From Leptospira dzoumogneensis (lineage in GTDB: Bacteria; Spirochaetota; Leptospiria; Leptospirales; Leptospiraceae): DNA of 64,000 bases. Shown here piece by piece: positions 25,856 through 34,379 of this stretch (position 1 is the first letter of the stretch; each line of letters begins with the position of its first letter). The DNA lies in NCBI RefSeq assembly GCF_004770895.1, contig NZ_RQHS01000015.1, positions 62,001 to 126,000 on the forward strand. Reading direction: 5' to 3'. Under the pieces are notes generated by a model. The model worked only from the letters and a program-made list of their open reading frames with translations. It was not told where the DNA came from and ran no database searches. A program made the translations under genes and the position numbers.

Positions 25856-27664
25856 ATGGGAAAAAATTTCCTAAAACTTTTTCCACTGATCTCACTTCGA
25901 TCCGGGTTCCTAATTCTTCTGCTCTTGCTTTCAGGAGGAGAAGGTAATGCAGGCGAAACCGATCCTAAAGTATCTGCAGTTTCCCCCAATTTAAAGACAA
26001 GTCCTACGGTTCAAAAAAATATTTGGGACGATCTAACACCAGAGGTTTTAGCTGATCTGGGAAATTTAGGTTTTCCAATGGAGATGGAAACCCCCATCTC
26101 AGGTTCCTATGCGGAATACAGAGTGCACCATCTTCATATGGGATGTGATTTTAAAACATTTCACACGAACGGGATCGCGGCAATCTCTCCATTCCAAGGA
26201 TATGTAGAATCGATAGGCCAATCCACAAAAGGATACGGTTCTAATATAATTTTAAGATCTTCAGGTTCCAATTTAAAGGCAAAGTTTGCCCACTTACTGG
26301 ACTTCAAAGGTTTCAGAAAGGACCTAGATCTACTGAGAGAAGCTTTGGCATTACTCAGCGGCGGGGAGTTTCAGGTAAAACTTTCTCCAGGTTCTTATAA
26401 TCTCCCCAAAGGAGAAAATATAGCAAGGTTAGGTGAATCGGGAACAGGGGTCAGCCACCTTCATTTTGAATTACATTTACCTAATGGAACTTTAAATCCT
26501 CTCCCCTATTTGCCCTTAAGAGGAAAGGACAGATATTCCCCGGAACTTTTATTACTATACGTGGACTCCGAAGATGGAGTGCAGGCAAGACTACCATTAG
26601 AAAAAAAGGGCGAAGGCAAATTTACACTTCCAGGAAATCAAAAACTGAATTTGGCGGGAGGAGTTCGCTTTAGGTTGGGAGCCTACGACCAAATGACCTC
26701 TCGCAACAAAAACAATTTATTCTTTGCAGGACTCTATAAGGACGAGACAACTTTATACGAAAGATCCTTCCGAGGAATGAGCTATGAAGAAGCAAGGATC
26801 CATCATGATATCTTCGACTCGAACCGATCTTCTTTAAATCCACCCGTTTATGTTTATAATCTATTCCCTGCAAAAGGACCTAGCATCGACCTTAGGAATT
26901 TCGAAACTGGAAGTATAGTCAAGCTGACTCTCAAAGCATCGGATCACGCAGGAAATCATTCCATTCTCCCCTTAGAAATAGAAGTCGGGACCATCCATAC
27001 CAAAAAACCATCCATTACAAAAACTGAATTTAATTCCTCGGATGGGATCCTAAAGATCAAAACTCCCAACAAGACGACCTATGGGCAAGGCTCCTTGGTC
27101 TTCAAAAAAATCGAAAAATTGGAAGAAGATCTGAAACTACCGGAAGGACTCAAATCAAAGGGTTCCATTTACGAATTAGAATCTTCCGACCTCTCTTGGG
27201 TGGGAGAAGCTGAACTTACATGGAGAGGCGCAAGCTTAGGTAAAAAAGACGGGATCTATATCTACGATAAGGCTTCTAAAAAATGGTCCGCCTTAAAACA
27301 AAAAGGCCAAATTGTATTACTCACTAAGCTTGGGGCATTAGCAATTCTGACGGATGACGCAAAACCTGCAGTGAATTATCCATACCTGATCACAAGACAT
27401 AGAAGGATCAAGGGCCAGGAAGAAGAAGGTGTCGAAGAAAGATTATACACGGTTTCCGACACAGGCTCCGGGTATGCAGGCGGCGCGGAAGTTTTGTTAG
27501 AAGGGGAAATTTACCCCAGTGAATTCGATGCAGACCGCAAAATGCTGATCATCAAATTCCCCAAAACTTTCTCTGCATGGAAAAAGTACATGTTACTTCA
27601 GATCCGGATCAAAGATCGCGCAGGAAATTCTTCCGATTGGTTTACTGATCTGGTGAGATTTTAG
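25856..27664 (+). CDS. M23-family peptidase-like secreted protein
   Basis: About 602 residues with an N-terminal signal (KLFPLISLRSGFLILLLLL). The LytM/M23 domain lies at about 70-230: HHLHMGCDFK gives the HxxxD zinc ligands and SHLHFELHLPNG the HxH pair, both intact, so it may be an active peptidoglycan endopeptidase. The long C-terminal part is beta-rich with Ig-like segments (LTLKASDHAGNH, RIKDRAGNSSDW). The ATG at 25856 is placed just before the signal. A GTG at 25763 with a better ribosome-binding site (AAGGATAAA) would add 31 residues and is a real alternative. It ends 6 bases before repeat element B and is convergent with the GreA-domain gene. Confidence 0.88.
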   Translation: MGKNFLKLFPLISLRSGFLILLLLLSGGEGNAGETDPKVSAVSPNLKTSPTVQKNIWDDLTPEVLADLGNLGFPMEMETPISGSYAEYRVHHLHMGCDFKTFHTNGIAAISPFQGYVESIGQSTKGYGSNIILRSSGSNLKAKFAHLLDFKGFRKDLDLLREALALLSGGEFQVKLSPGSYNLPKGENIARLGESGTGVSHLHFELHLPNGTLNPLPYLPLRGKDRYSPELLLLYVDSEDGVQARLPLEKKGEGKFTLPGNQKLNLAGGVRFRLGAYDQMTSRNKNNLFFAGLYKDETTLYERSFRGMSYEEARIHHDIFDSNRSSLNPPVYVYNLFPAKGPSIDLRNFETGSIVKLTLKASDHAGNHSILPLEIEVGTIHTKKPSITKTEFNSSDGILKIKTPNKTTYGQGSLVFKKIEKLEEDLKLPEGLKSKGSIYELESSDLSWVGEAELTWRGASLGKKDGIYIYDKASKKWSALKQKGQIVLLTKLGALAILTDDAKPAVNYPYLITRHRRIKGQEEEGVEERLYTVSDTGSGYAGGAEVLLEGEIYPSEFDADRKMLIIKFPKTFSAWKKYMLLQIRIKDRAGNSSDWFTDLVRF

Positions 27665-27669
27665 TTTTA

Positions 27670-27811
27670 GAGACGCGGAGTTTAAAAAAGCCGCAAAGAA
27701 ATTCTCACGCAGAGGCACAGAGTCGCGGAGAATTGTTAGCATGTAGGAACTCCTACAAGACTCTCTGCGTCTTCGCGGCTCTGCGTGAACTTGTTTTTAC
27801 TCTGCGCCTCA
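27670..27811. repeat. Nested inverted-repeat element B
   Basis: This fills the 144-base gap between two convergent genes. Outer arms are GAGACGCGGAGT (27670) and ACTCTGCGCCTC (to 27810). Inner arms are TTCTCACGCAGAGGCACAGA (from 27702) and the inverted CTCTGCGTCTTCGCGGCTCT ending GCGTGAA. The core TGTAGGAACTCCTACA is exact at 27742-27757. The right arm overlaps the TGA of the GreA-domain gene, and the left arm begins 6 bases after the M23 stop, so it probably acts as a bidirectional terminator. Confidence 0.8.
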
Positions 27812-30586
27812 ATCCTGGTTTTGTAGAGAGTATCTGCTGATCTGCAGAACCTTAAACTTGGTTTCCGCTCCACCAAGATTTAAAGAAGCGTTATCTCCCA
27901 CTTTTTTACCTAAAAGAGACTTAGCTAATGGAGACTGGTAAGAAATAATATTTCTTTCAGTATCCGCGTCCCAAGCTCCCAAGATAGAATAAGTTTGGTC
28001 TTCTCCACTGGACTCGTTTTTGAGTTTTACAGTGGTTCCGATATTGATACGATCCGTTTTTACGTTGGAAAGATCTAGAACGATAGCAGCCTTGAGTTCT
28101 GCTTCCAGTTTTTTGATCTGAGCTTGGAGCTGGACTTGTTTTTCCATAGCGGCTTTGTATTCCGCATTCTCTCTTAAGTCCCCTCTTTCCTGAGCCTCTC
28201 CGATATCTCTGGAGTTTTCAGGCATCTCCACGTTCACCAAATGATCGAACTCCGCTTTTTTAGCGTTTAGAGCACGGCGAGTAACCATAACCGCGTTTTC
28301 TGGAATTCTTGCCAGAACGTCCTCGTCCTCTTCATCATCATCCTCTTCTTCCCAGATCAAATCAGGTTTCAGAACTCGGATGAGAGACATCAATTTGTCT
28401 TTTTCAGTCTCTTCGATATAAGGAACTTCTCTATAAAGAGCGTACACTTTGCGAATATACTCGGAGTCTCCGTTTTGGATCGCCTCGCTGATCACTGCTG
28501 CATCGTTCCCGAATAGGATCTCTTGGCAGGTGTTCTTAAGCTTGGTTCCTTTTTCCTCGATCTTGTTCAGAGGTTTTAATAAGCGAAGAACTCTCAGGAT
28601 CAGATCCTGTCTAGAAACATTCATCCATTCTTCTTCCCAGGTTTTGAGAAGGATAGATTTTGCCACCCAAAGGAATACTTCAGGATTTTCTTTAGCGCGG
28701 CTGGATGAGGTTTCGATGAATAAATTCAGTTCAGCGAATTTACCGTCCGCTTCCAGAACGGAAACAACGTATTTGTTATTCTTAACAGGAACTTCGAATA
28801 GAAGTCCGACAAGGATATTGACCCAATCGGAATGTGATTTTTTCACTAAGTCTACGAAAGACTTTTTGATATCCAAGTTGCTGATCTTAGAAGAATATTC
28901 CAGGACCTCTTCTCTTTTGAGAGATTTAACGATCTTGGAAACATCATCCAATTTTTGGTATCTTTGGAAATCATAAGGACTTCCGTCTTCTCCTTCCATG
29001 GTAGAAGCGACTTCGTCCAGATATAGATAGGCAACTATCTTGCGGAAAGAATCGTGAGTCTGCTCTTCTTCGAAATAATGATGAGCGAAAGTATCGATCG
29101 CCGATTCAGCTTCTTCTTTGTTTCGAAGTGCTTCGATAGCGATGTCCAAACGTTTAGCAGGATCCGCGTTCGCGTTGAATTTTTCGGTCAATTCTTCCGC
29201 GTAAGTGATCGGTTTTTCTCTATACCAGAGTTCGTCTTTTTTCTTAGGGTTAAAGCCCAGGTTATCTTCTTTTTTGATAACATTCTTAGCTTTATTCCAC
29301 CATTTAGACCAATCAACAACAGGGATAAATTTCCCTGCGATCTCCGCCTTCATTTCTGCAACCAACATATGGTTTTCGAAAGAAGTTAATAATTCCTTAA
29401 AGAAGCCGGGAACATCGGTCTCGAATAGAGAAACAACGGAAGCTTTGTCTTCGTAGAATCTCACCCAGATATGATCTCCTTTTAAAGGTTTCAAACTGGT
29501 GATCGCCATTTGGATGGAAAGTTTATGATTCTTCTTATCTTTGAAGTCTACGAAGATAGAATCTCCGTTAGGCGAAATAGAAACGATCTTGCCTACTCCC
29601 CAGTTCCTATGAAGAACATAGTTGCCGGTATCGAATACGATGTTTCTTTCGAAGTTGGAAATACAAACCTTAACAGGTTTTCTGTTATTTCCCAACTCGG
29701 ACATTTTTAAGAAATCTTCCAACAAGCTGTGGTTGGCGTATTTCAGTTTATAAACTCTGATCAGTTCGTTTCTTGCTTTGTTGGAAACAGGCTCATGATC
29801 CAGGATCTTTTTCAGAAGATAGATCACTCTATCCCAATCTTCGGTGATCTTGAACGGTTCCACTAAAGGATAAAGATAACCTGCAAGACGGGTCTTTTCG
29901 CGGTGACCTAAAAGGATACGTTCTATCTTTTCTACGAACTGGATATCATCGTAGCTATTAGTTACGAAAATCGGCCAGATCTCTTCGAACTGTACGTATT
30001 CTTTCGTTTTTGCAAAGGTTTCGATCGCTTGTTTTAGATAAGCGACCGCCTTCTCTTTGTTTTCATCAAGAATTGCTAATGCGTATTTTTTAGCGATTTC
30101 CGGGTTCTTGCGGTCTTGTTTTGCAAGTTTTTCCAGGATAGGCTTCAGCTCTTTATTCTTCTTTAGTTTTTCAAGAGCTTCCGCTTTGAAACGAAGAGCG
30201 TAACGGTCCTCTCCGAATTTTAGAATATTATCAGTGATATGTTCAATGATGACCCATTTGCCGGCTTGTTTGAAAGAATCCAGAAGGGTTTTGAAATAAG
30301 AAGCAGCGTCTATACTTCCTTTTTGTAGTCCAAGTAATCCAAGCATGTATCTTGCGGAAATACTTTCAGAATGATCGGCAAGATGTTCTTCCAATTTTGT
30401 TTTGGCAGAATCTATAAGTCCGGATGATTGAAAGGATTCTATAAGATCGTCGTAAATTTTAAATTTAGATGCTGGAATGGAATTTGCGTCCGAGCGTACA
30501 TAAATCTCCTCGTTAAAAAGAGAAGTCAGCTTGTCCAGTTCGCTGGCAGGCTTAGTTTCCGCGGTTGTCGCAGTTTCGTTAGACAT
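27809..30586 (-). CDS. greA: Long GreA-domain transcription factor
   Basis: About 924 residues. The last 160 or so form a GreA/GreB domain: a coiled coil with RDIGEAQERGDLRENAEYKA, whose Asp and Glu near the tip match the residues that stimulate RNA polymerase transcript cleavage, then a globular domain ending YSILGAWDADTERNIISYQS and SPLAKSLLGKKVGD. The N-terminal 750 residues are helical and TPR-like, with a beta segment near 340-380 (VLHRNWGVGKIVSISPNGDS) that resembles a polymerase-binding fold. Spirochaetes are known to carry such extended GreA proteins; normal GreA has about 160 residues. The ATG at 30586 has GGAG upstream. It probably rescues stalled polymerase and may bind further partners through its long N-terminus. 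Confidence 0.9.
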   Translation of the reverse strand: MSNETATTAETKPASELDKLTSLFNEEIYVRSDANSIPASKFKIYDDLIESFQSSGLIDSAKTKLEEHLADHSESISARYMLGLLGLQKGSIDAASYFKTLLDSFKQAGKWVIIEHITDNILKFGEDRYALRFKAEALEKLKKNKELKPILEKLAKQDRKNPEIAKKYALAILDENKEKAVAYLKQAIETFAKTKEYVQFEEIWPIFVTNSYDDIQFVEKIERILLGHREKTRLAGYLYPLVEPFKITEDWDRVIYLLKKILDHEPVSNKARNELIRVYKLKYANHSLLEDFLKMSELGNNRKPVKVCISNFERNIVFDTGNYVLHRNWGVGKIVSISPNGDSIFVDFKDKKNHKLSIQMAITSLKPLKGDHIWVRFYEDKASVVSLFETDVPGFFKELLTSFENHMLVAEMKAEIAGKFIPVVDWSKWWNKAKNVIKKEDNLGFNPKKKDELWYREKPITYAEELTEKFNANADPAKRLDIAIEALRNKEEAESAIDTFAHHYFEEEQTHDSFRKIVAYLYLDEVASTMEGEDGSPYDFQRYQKLDDVSKIVKSLKREEVLEYSSKISNLDIKKSFVDLVKKSHSDWVNILVGLLFEVPVKNNKYVVSVLEADGKFAELNLFIETSSSRAKENPEVFLWVAKSILLKTWEEEWMNVSRQDLILRVLRLLKPLNKIEEKGTKLKNTCQEILFGNDAAVISEAIQNGDSEYIRKVYALYREVPYIEETEKDKLMSLIRVLKPDLIWEEEDDDEEDEDVLARIPENAVMVTRRALNAKKAEFDHLVNVEMPENSRDIGEAQERGDLRENAEYKAAMEKQVQLQAQIKKLEAELKAAIVLDLSNVKTDRINIGTTVKLKNESSGEDQTYSILGAWDADTERNIISYQSPLAKSLLGKKVGDNASLNLGGAETKFKVLQISRYSLQNQD

Positions 30587-30766
30587 AGGAATTACTCCGC
30601 CGACGGGGTCGGCATTCAAAAATAGGTTCGGATGGGCGGTTTTTTTGTCTCTTAAGAGCCCTTTCAGATCAATTATAGCAGCTTAGGCTTATCCGTAAAC
30701 TAGAATTTGGGAGGAAGAGACTTGGAAGGTCTTTACTTGTCACTTAGGGAAGCATTTTGGCATTTA

Positions 30767-30945
30767 TTTTTGTTTTAGAGACAGAGAGATTGAAGGAGTC
30801 GCAGAGCTTATGGCACGCAGAGGCACAGAGCCGCAGAGGATTTAGGTAATAGGAGTTCCTACAATCTTAAGTCTCTGTGTCTTAGCGTCTCTGCGTGAGA
30901 AAAATCTCGGTGTCTCTTTTACCTCTGCCTTCTCCGTGCGAAACC
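30767..30945. repeat. Nested inverted-repeat element C
   Basis: Left arm TTTTGTTTTAGAGACAGAGA (from 30767) continues with GTCGCAGAGC and GCACGCAGAGGCACAGAGCC. The core variant AATAGGAGTTCCTACA is at 30848-30863. The right arm is CTCTGTGTCTTAGCGTCTCT followed by GCGTGAGAA and, further out, CTCCGTGCGAAACC. Same family as elements A, B, D and E. Confidence 0.78.
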
Positions 30946-31167
30946 GTTCGGGAATAAAAAAGATGCGGGAAAAATTCTCTCTCCGGAAATTCCACAGATC
31001 AACCTTCTCTTTGTGAGAAAGAGTAGATCTTTCCTATTCGATACCATTTTTTACAAATGGCAAATTTTCAAAAGAAAACATACCTTTTCAGCGGGACCTT
31101 TCATAAAGCCCTGTCATGAAATCTAACAAATAGGATATAATTTGAAATAGCCTTTAGTGTGAAAAAT

Positions 31168-31247
31168 CTCTGCGCCTTGGCGTCTCTGCGTGCCATAAGC
31201 TCTGCGACTCTTTCAAACTCTGTGCCTCTGCCCCTAAAACAAAAAAA
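31168..31247. repeat. Half element C2, inverted copy of the left arm of element C
   Basis: This stretch, read in reverse complement, matches 30767-30838 closely: TTTTGTTTTAGGGGCAGAGG, then TTGAAAGAGTCGCAGAGCTT and ATGGCACGCAGAG. The two arms face each other across about 330 bases. It ends inside the flaA terminator T-run. Confidence 0.75.
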
Positions 31248-31268
31248 CGCGGGAGAGTTCCCGCGTTT
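31241..31268 (-). terminator. Rho-independent terminator of the flaA operon
   Basis: A perfect 10-base stem, AAACGCGGGA/TCCCGCGTTT (31245-31254 and 31259-31268), with a 4-base loop. On the minus strand it is followed by a run of T from the poly-A at 31241-31247. It lies 26 bases after the flaA stop. Confidence 0.9.
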
Positions 31269-31294
31269 CGTCAGAGTCCGACTGTGAGAAAGGC

Positions 31295-32239
31295 TTACTT
31301 GCCGTTTCCACCACCTTCACATTCTTTCTCAGCTTTCACTTTCAACATCTTATCCAACTTACGTTTGGAACGACAGTCGTCCGCATCGAAGTCGATAGAA
31401 GCTCCGTCGAAGTGAACCTCGAATACGTCGGAAAGAACCCTTAACTCATCAAAGAAAAGATAAACAGTTTCTCCACTCGTATCGTTACGAGAGCGAATTT
31501 TAAATTGTTTGAATACAAGTGTCTTCACTTGCGGATAAGAGTTTACGTCTTGAGGAACTCCGGTAGGGATCTCGAAAGTAAGAGGTCTCCAGCCGATAAA
31601 GTCCAGATCTCCGAATTGGAAGATGTGAGAATCGCCTTTCCAATCTTCTAACCAACCTTCAAGATTATATTCGTTACCACGACCGCAAACCCAAACAGAA
31701 ACCGCTTTTACGATCCCTGGAAATTCTACACCATAGATCTTGAATTCTTTTCTTTTGTTGTTCGCATCCAAGTAAGCCATTTTACGAGTGATCTCATATT
31801 CAGGAGTACGAGGTGGACGGATAGTAACTGAGTTATCTCCAGGGAAAGTGAATGCGAACTTCACTCCCAAAACTTTTCCTGTCCCTGCGTCTACGTTCTT
31901 GATGTCTCCAGGTTTTCCAGGAAGAAGTTTAACTTCTCTCAATGCTTGCGCGTTAGAAGCAGCAGGCTGGTACTGACCCTGTTGTTGTCCTTGAGGAACT
32001 TGGGTATCCTTATCAGTGCTGACTTCCCAACCGTAAGGAGCAGAACCGGAAGGATTATCCCAGGATTCCACAGTGATGGAACGTAACTCCATCCCGCTTA
32101 CGTCGATACCGGTAGGAGTTTCGATCCCGCCTTTTTTCTTTTTGATAAATTGCGCACTTACGGTCCCGAGAAGAAGGATGGAAGAAATACCTACTACTAC
32201 TGCCGCGGTGATTTTAGTTTTTTTGCTGAGGTTTTTCAT
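31295..32239 (-). CDS. flaA: Flagellar filament sheath protein FlaA (longer paralogue)
   Basis: A 314-residue exported protein of the periplasmic flagellum sheath. A signal peptide is clear ([22 protein letters not shown]). The C-terminal two thirds match the FlaA family: [39 protein letters not shown], and [13 protein letters not shown] before a strand [17 protein letters not shown] Gln/Pro-rich stretch near 85-100 is unusual. The start is ATG at 32239 with AGGAAAC upstream. It is 19 bases after the second flaA gene. From its length I would guess FlaA1 of the FlaA1/FlaA2 pair, but I am not certain of the numbering. In Leptospira, FlaA proteins shape the curved coiled filament needed for motility. 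Confidence 0.92.
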   Translation of the reverse strand: MKNLSKKTKITAAVVVGISSILLLGTVSAQFIKKKKGGIETPTGIDVSGMELRSITVESWDNPSGSAPYGWEVSTDKDTQVPQGQQQGQYQPAASNAQALREVKLLPGKPGDIKNVDAGTGKVLGVKFAFTFPGDNSVTIRPPRTPEYEITRKMAYLDANNKRKEFKIYGVEFPGIVKAVSVWVCGRGNEYNLEGWLEDWKGDSHIFQFGDLDFIGWRPLTFEIPTGVPQDVNSYPQVKTLVFKQFKIRSRNDTSGETVYLFFDELRVLSDVFEVHFDGASIDFDADDCRSKRKLDKMLKVKAEKECEGGGNGK

Positions 32240-32258
32240 ACGTTTCCTACCCGGAAGA

Positions 32259-32975
32259 TCACCAATTGTCCTTAATTTCAGAACCAGGATACTTCGTATC
32301 AGATTTATCGGCACGAACTTCCAAATCATCTACATAAAAGTAGAAGCTTCCACCCACTTCATGAACATCGCTGGTCACGAAAAGGGAAACGAATCTTAGG
32401 TTCTTGTCCAATAATGCAAATCTGGTACTTTGAGGAACAAATCCCGGAACAGTTGCAGTTAACTTTCTCCAACCGAAATAATCCAAGCGACCCATTCTGA
32501 TATTATGGGTTTTTCCTCTATAGTCTCTCAGTTTAACGAATAGAGTATGACGGAATTTTCTTCCCAGAGCCCAAATAGAGATCTGGCGAGCTTTTCCTTT
32601 TACGATATATTCGTGAGGAGGGAAAACTTCTACACGATCGAATCCTCTATCGTTATAAAAAGTTTTGATACCGAGGATATGGTTCTTTTCTAACTGGTCT
32701 CCACCATTATCCGGAACGGTATTCTCATCGAACACGTCACGGATCAGACCTCTTTGAACCATCTTAAGAGTTTTAGTCTCTCCCAGGGGAGTAGTAGACT
32801 TAGCTCTCCAGTCTTCGGACTCCTCGAAGTTTTCGAGTATAATTTTCTCGAGGGGATCCGGTGCTTGGCCGCCTTGACCACCGCCTTGGTTCCCTCCCGC
32901 TGGCTGCTGACCGGAAGTCCCGGTAATCGCCAAGAAAAAGAGAACGCTAGCTAATAAGTACGTCTTTTTCCCCAT
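32259..32975 (-). CDS. flaA: Flagellar filament sheath protein FlaA (shorter paralogue)
   Basis: A 238-residue exported FlaA-family protein, probably FlaA2. The signal is [20 protein letters not shown], followed by a Gly/Gln-rich linker. Family segments align with the neighbouring paralogue: [20 protein letters not shown] with [40 protein letters not shown], and [17 protein letters not shown]. The start is ATG at 32975 with a strong AGGAGATG. It follows the PUR-domain gene after 34 bases and precedes the longer flaA by 19, so the three are probably one operon with a single terminator. The pair encodes the asymmetric flagellar sheath. Confidence 0.92.
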   Translation of the reverse strand: MGKKTYLLASVLFFLAITGTSGQQPAGGNQGGGQGGQAPDPLEKIILENFEESEDWRAKSTTPLGETKTLKMVQRGLIRDVFDENTVPDNGGDQLEKNHILGIKTFYNDRGFDRVEVFPPHEYIVKGKARQISIWALGRKFRHTLFVKLRDYRGKTHNIRMGRLDYFGWRKLTATVPGFVPQSTRFALLDKNLRFVSLFVTSDVHEVGGSFYFYVDDLEVRADKSDTKYPGSEIKDNW

Positions 32976-33009
32976 GAGAACATCTCCTAAAGATTTAGTG
33001 CAATCCAAT

Positions 33010-33243
33010 CTAATTCTGAGAGGGAGGGATGTCCGTAATTTCTCCATCCTGAATCAGGTCTTGGAACTTACGTAATACCTCGATCATCTTTCCGACACCT
33101 TCTGCCGGAATGAATATGGAAGATTTTTTGCTATTGGACCATTCGGAAACTTTTAAGTAGTATCCGTTCTCGTTCCGTTTTAGATCTACCAGAAACTTTT
33201 TGTTCTGGGTGGCGACCTTCTCCGTTAGGATTTCGGGGTCCAA
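33010..33243 (-). CDS. PUR-domain DNA/RNA-binding protein
   Basis: A 77-residue protein made of one PUR repeat (DUF3276 type). KKFLVDLKRNENGYYLKVSE, then SSIFIPAEGVGKMIEVLRKF, is the beta-sheet plus helix pattern of bacterial PUR proteins such as Borrelia BpuR. These dimerise and bind single-stranded RNA or DNA; BpuR regulates genes post-transcriptionally. The start is TTG at 33243 with AAGGAG 8 bases upstream. It is first in a likely operon with both flaA genes, so it is well placed to tune flagellar sheath synthesis or its own mRNA. That role is inference from position. Confidence 0.88.
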   Translation of the reverse strand: MDPEILTEKVATQNKKFLVDLKRNENGYYLKVSEWSNSKKSSIFIPAEGVGKMIEVLRKFQDLIQDGEITDIPPSQN

Positions 33244-33567
33244 ATAGATTTCTCCTTCCCGTCTCTGTGTATAAATATCGGTAGCCTAAGTTCCAAAATT
33301 AGCCAAGTAAAAAGTTTTTTGCGTATCGGAAGAAAAAATCGAAAAAATCCCACCCGTAGACCGAAAAGCAGGCCACATCCCCGCGGTATATTATGAGACA
33401 TAATTCGGCAGAAGTAGGGTTTTTACACAGAGACACTAAGACACAAAGGGTTTTAGATTACTTTCTGAAGAATAAATATATTGTAGGAACTCCTATTTGT
33501 CAAAACCTCCGCGGCTCTGCGCCTCTGTGTGAGCATAACTTTGTGCCTCTCTTCAAACTCCGTGGCT
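33244..33567. other. Intergenic region with PUR-flaA promoter and repeat D
   Basis: About 324 bases. The first 55 or so hold the promoter and ribosome-binding site of the PUR gene. About 33300-33415 is AT-rich with nothing I can name. From 33421 onward it is repeat element D, which runs into the end of the next gene. Confidence 0.6.
33268..33296 (-). promoter_or_regulatory. Sigma70-type promoter of the PUR-flaA-flaA operon
   Basis: On the minus strand TTGGAA (33291-33296) and TATACA (33268-33273) are separated by exactly 17 bases. The inferred start would lie about 17 bases upstream of the TTG start codon, just before the AAGGAG site. No sigma28-type promoter was seen. Confidence 0.5.
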
Positions 33568-33583
33568 CTAAACTCCGCGTCTC
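33421..33583. repeat. Nested inverted-repeat element D, running into a gene end
   Basis: Left arm TTTTACACAGAGACACTAAG at 33421. The core variant TGTAGGAACTCCTATT is at 33482-33497. Right arms are CTCCGCGGCTCTGCGCCTCT with GTGTGAG, and a second outer part AACTCCGCGTCTCTT at 33571-33583 or so. The last part supplies the final codons and the stop of the gene at 33568 (Lys-Arg-Arg-Gly-Val-stop). The same sequence, GAGACGCGGAGTTTA, opens element B. Confidence 0.72.
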
Positions 33584-34374
33584 TTATTCCAGACCAAGAT
33601 CCCGATGATCCAAATATAGTTCAAAGCGAGAAGGCCCGCAAGTCCAAGGACCCCCATATTGAACAAAACTTCTTCCGGATTAGAGATCGGGAGAAGTATC
33701 CGGGGGTTTTTAGGAAGATCGAAACCGAACTTTTTACAGGCATCCAGGACCGCTTCCGCATAATACGAGTTCAACCCTGCGATATTGGAATGGGACAGAG
33801 ACTGCCCTACTCTGGCGTTCTGCTTCTCCCAATCGCATACTTTTTCGGAAAATTGTGGGCATACGGCCCAGGTTAGGACCTCGTCACCTTCTTTCCAATC
33901 GGATGAAACCCAGGGCGCCACATGGAAATACAATGTTTTCTTAATGGAACCTGGAGTGGTCTTAGTGACCTGGTATTTGTATAAGAATTTAGAATCCGTG
34001 AATCTATAGATATGAGAATTAGAAGGTCCACTGTCTTTTTGGAAGATCGTCTGTTCCGGAGATTTTAGTCCGAGGAAGAAGCCGAATGCATGGCTCAAGT
34101 AAAGTGCAGAAACAGGTGCTGAGATAAATCCAAGGAATAAAGCGAAGAATATACTATTTCCGTAAAACTTGGTCAGCCTTAGGGTCATAAAGAACATAGG
34201 AAGAAATAAAAAACCAAGGCAGGCGATCGTGGAGATCAATGTTCCGAAAAGGCCGATCGGCAGGAAGAGTGCTGCCATTCCGTTTACGAACAGAAGGCCT
34301 AGGCCGAGTAATCTCCAAGGAGGTTCCGGCTTTTTAGGTTTTTGGTTTTCCCAGTTTTTGACTAAGGCAAACAT
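33568..34374 (-). CDS. Membrane protein of unknown function
   Basis: A 268-residue protein with two closely spaced helical pairs near residues 22-100, an extracytoplasmic domain (about 105-230) and one C-terminal helix (VLGLAGLLALNYIWIIGILV) before a basic end. The topology and the middle domain (YRFTDSKFLYKYQVTKTTPG) recall DUF3592-like membrane proteins, but I do not claim the family. The last five codons come from repeat element D, so the original C-terminus may have been altered. The gene lies 5 bases after the 369-residue exported protein gene and is likely its operon partner. Function unknown. Confidence 0.75.
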   Translation of the reverse strand: MFALVKNWENQKPKKPEPPWRLLGLGLLFVNGMAALFLPIGLFGTLISTIACLGFLFLPMFFMTLRLTKFYGNSIFFALFLGFISAPVSALYLSHAFGFFLGLKSPEQTIFQKDSGPSNSHIYRFTDSKFLYKYQVTKTTPGSIKKTLYFHVAPWVSSDWKEGDEVLTWAVCPQFSEKVCDWEKQNARVGQSLSHSNIAGLNSYYAEAVLDACKKFGFDLPKNPRILLPISNPEEVLFNMGVLGLAGLLALNYIWIIGILVWNKRRGV

Positions 34375-34379
34375 CTCCT

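Larger units (their letters stand above)
30587..31294. other. Long intergenic region before the GreA-domain gene
   Basis: About 700 bases with no credible gene. It contains the promoter region of the GreA-domain gene, repeat element C (30767-30945), an AT-rich middle with no recognisable feature (about 30946-31167), an inverted half copy C2 (31168-31247) and the flaA terminator. I see no tRNA or small-RNA signature, but an RNA gene cannot be excluded. Confidence 0.6.

Noticed and set aside
30946..31167. Possible small RNA or tRNA in the long gap before the GreA-domain gene
   Set aside because: I could find no cloverleaf, T-loop motif or promoter-terminator pair in this stretch.
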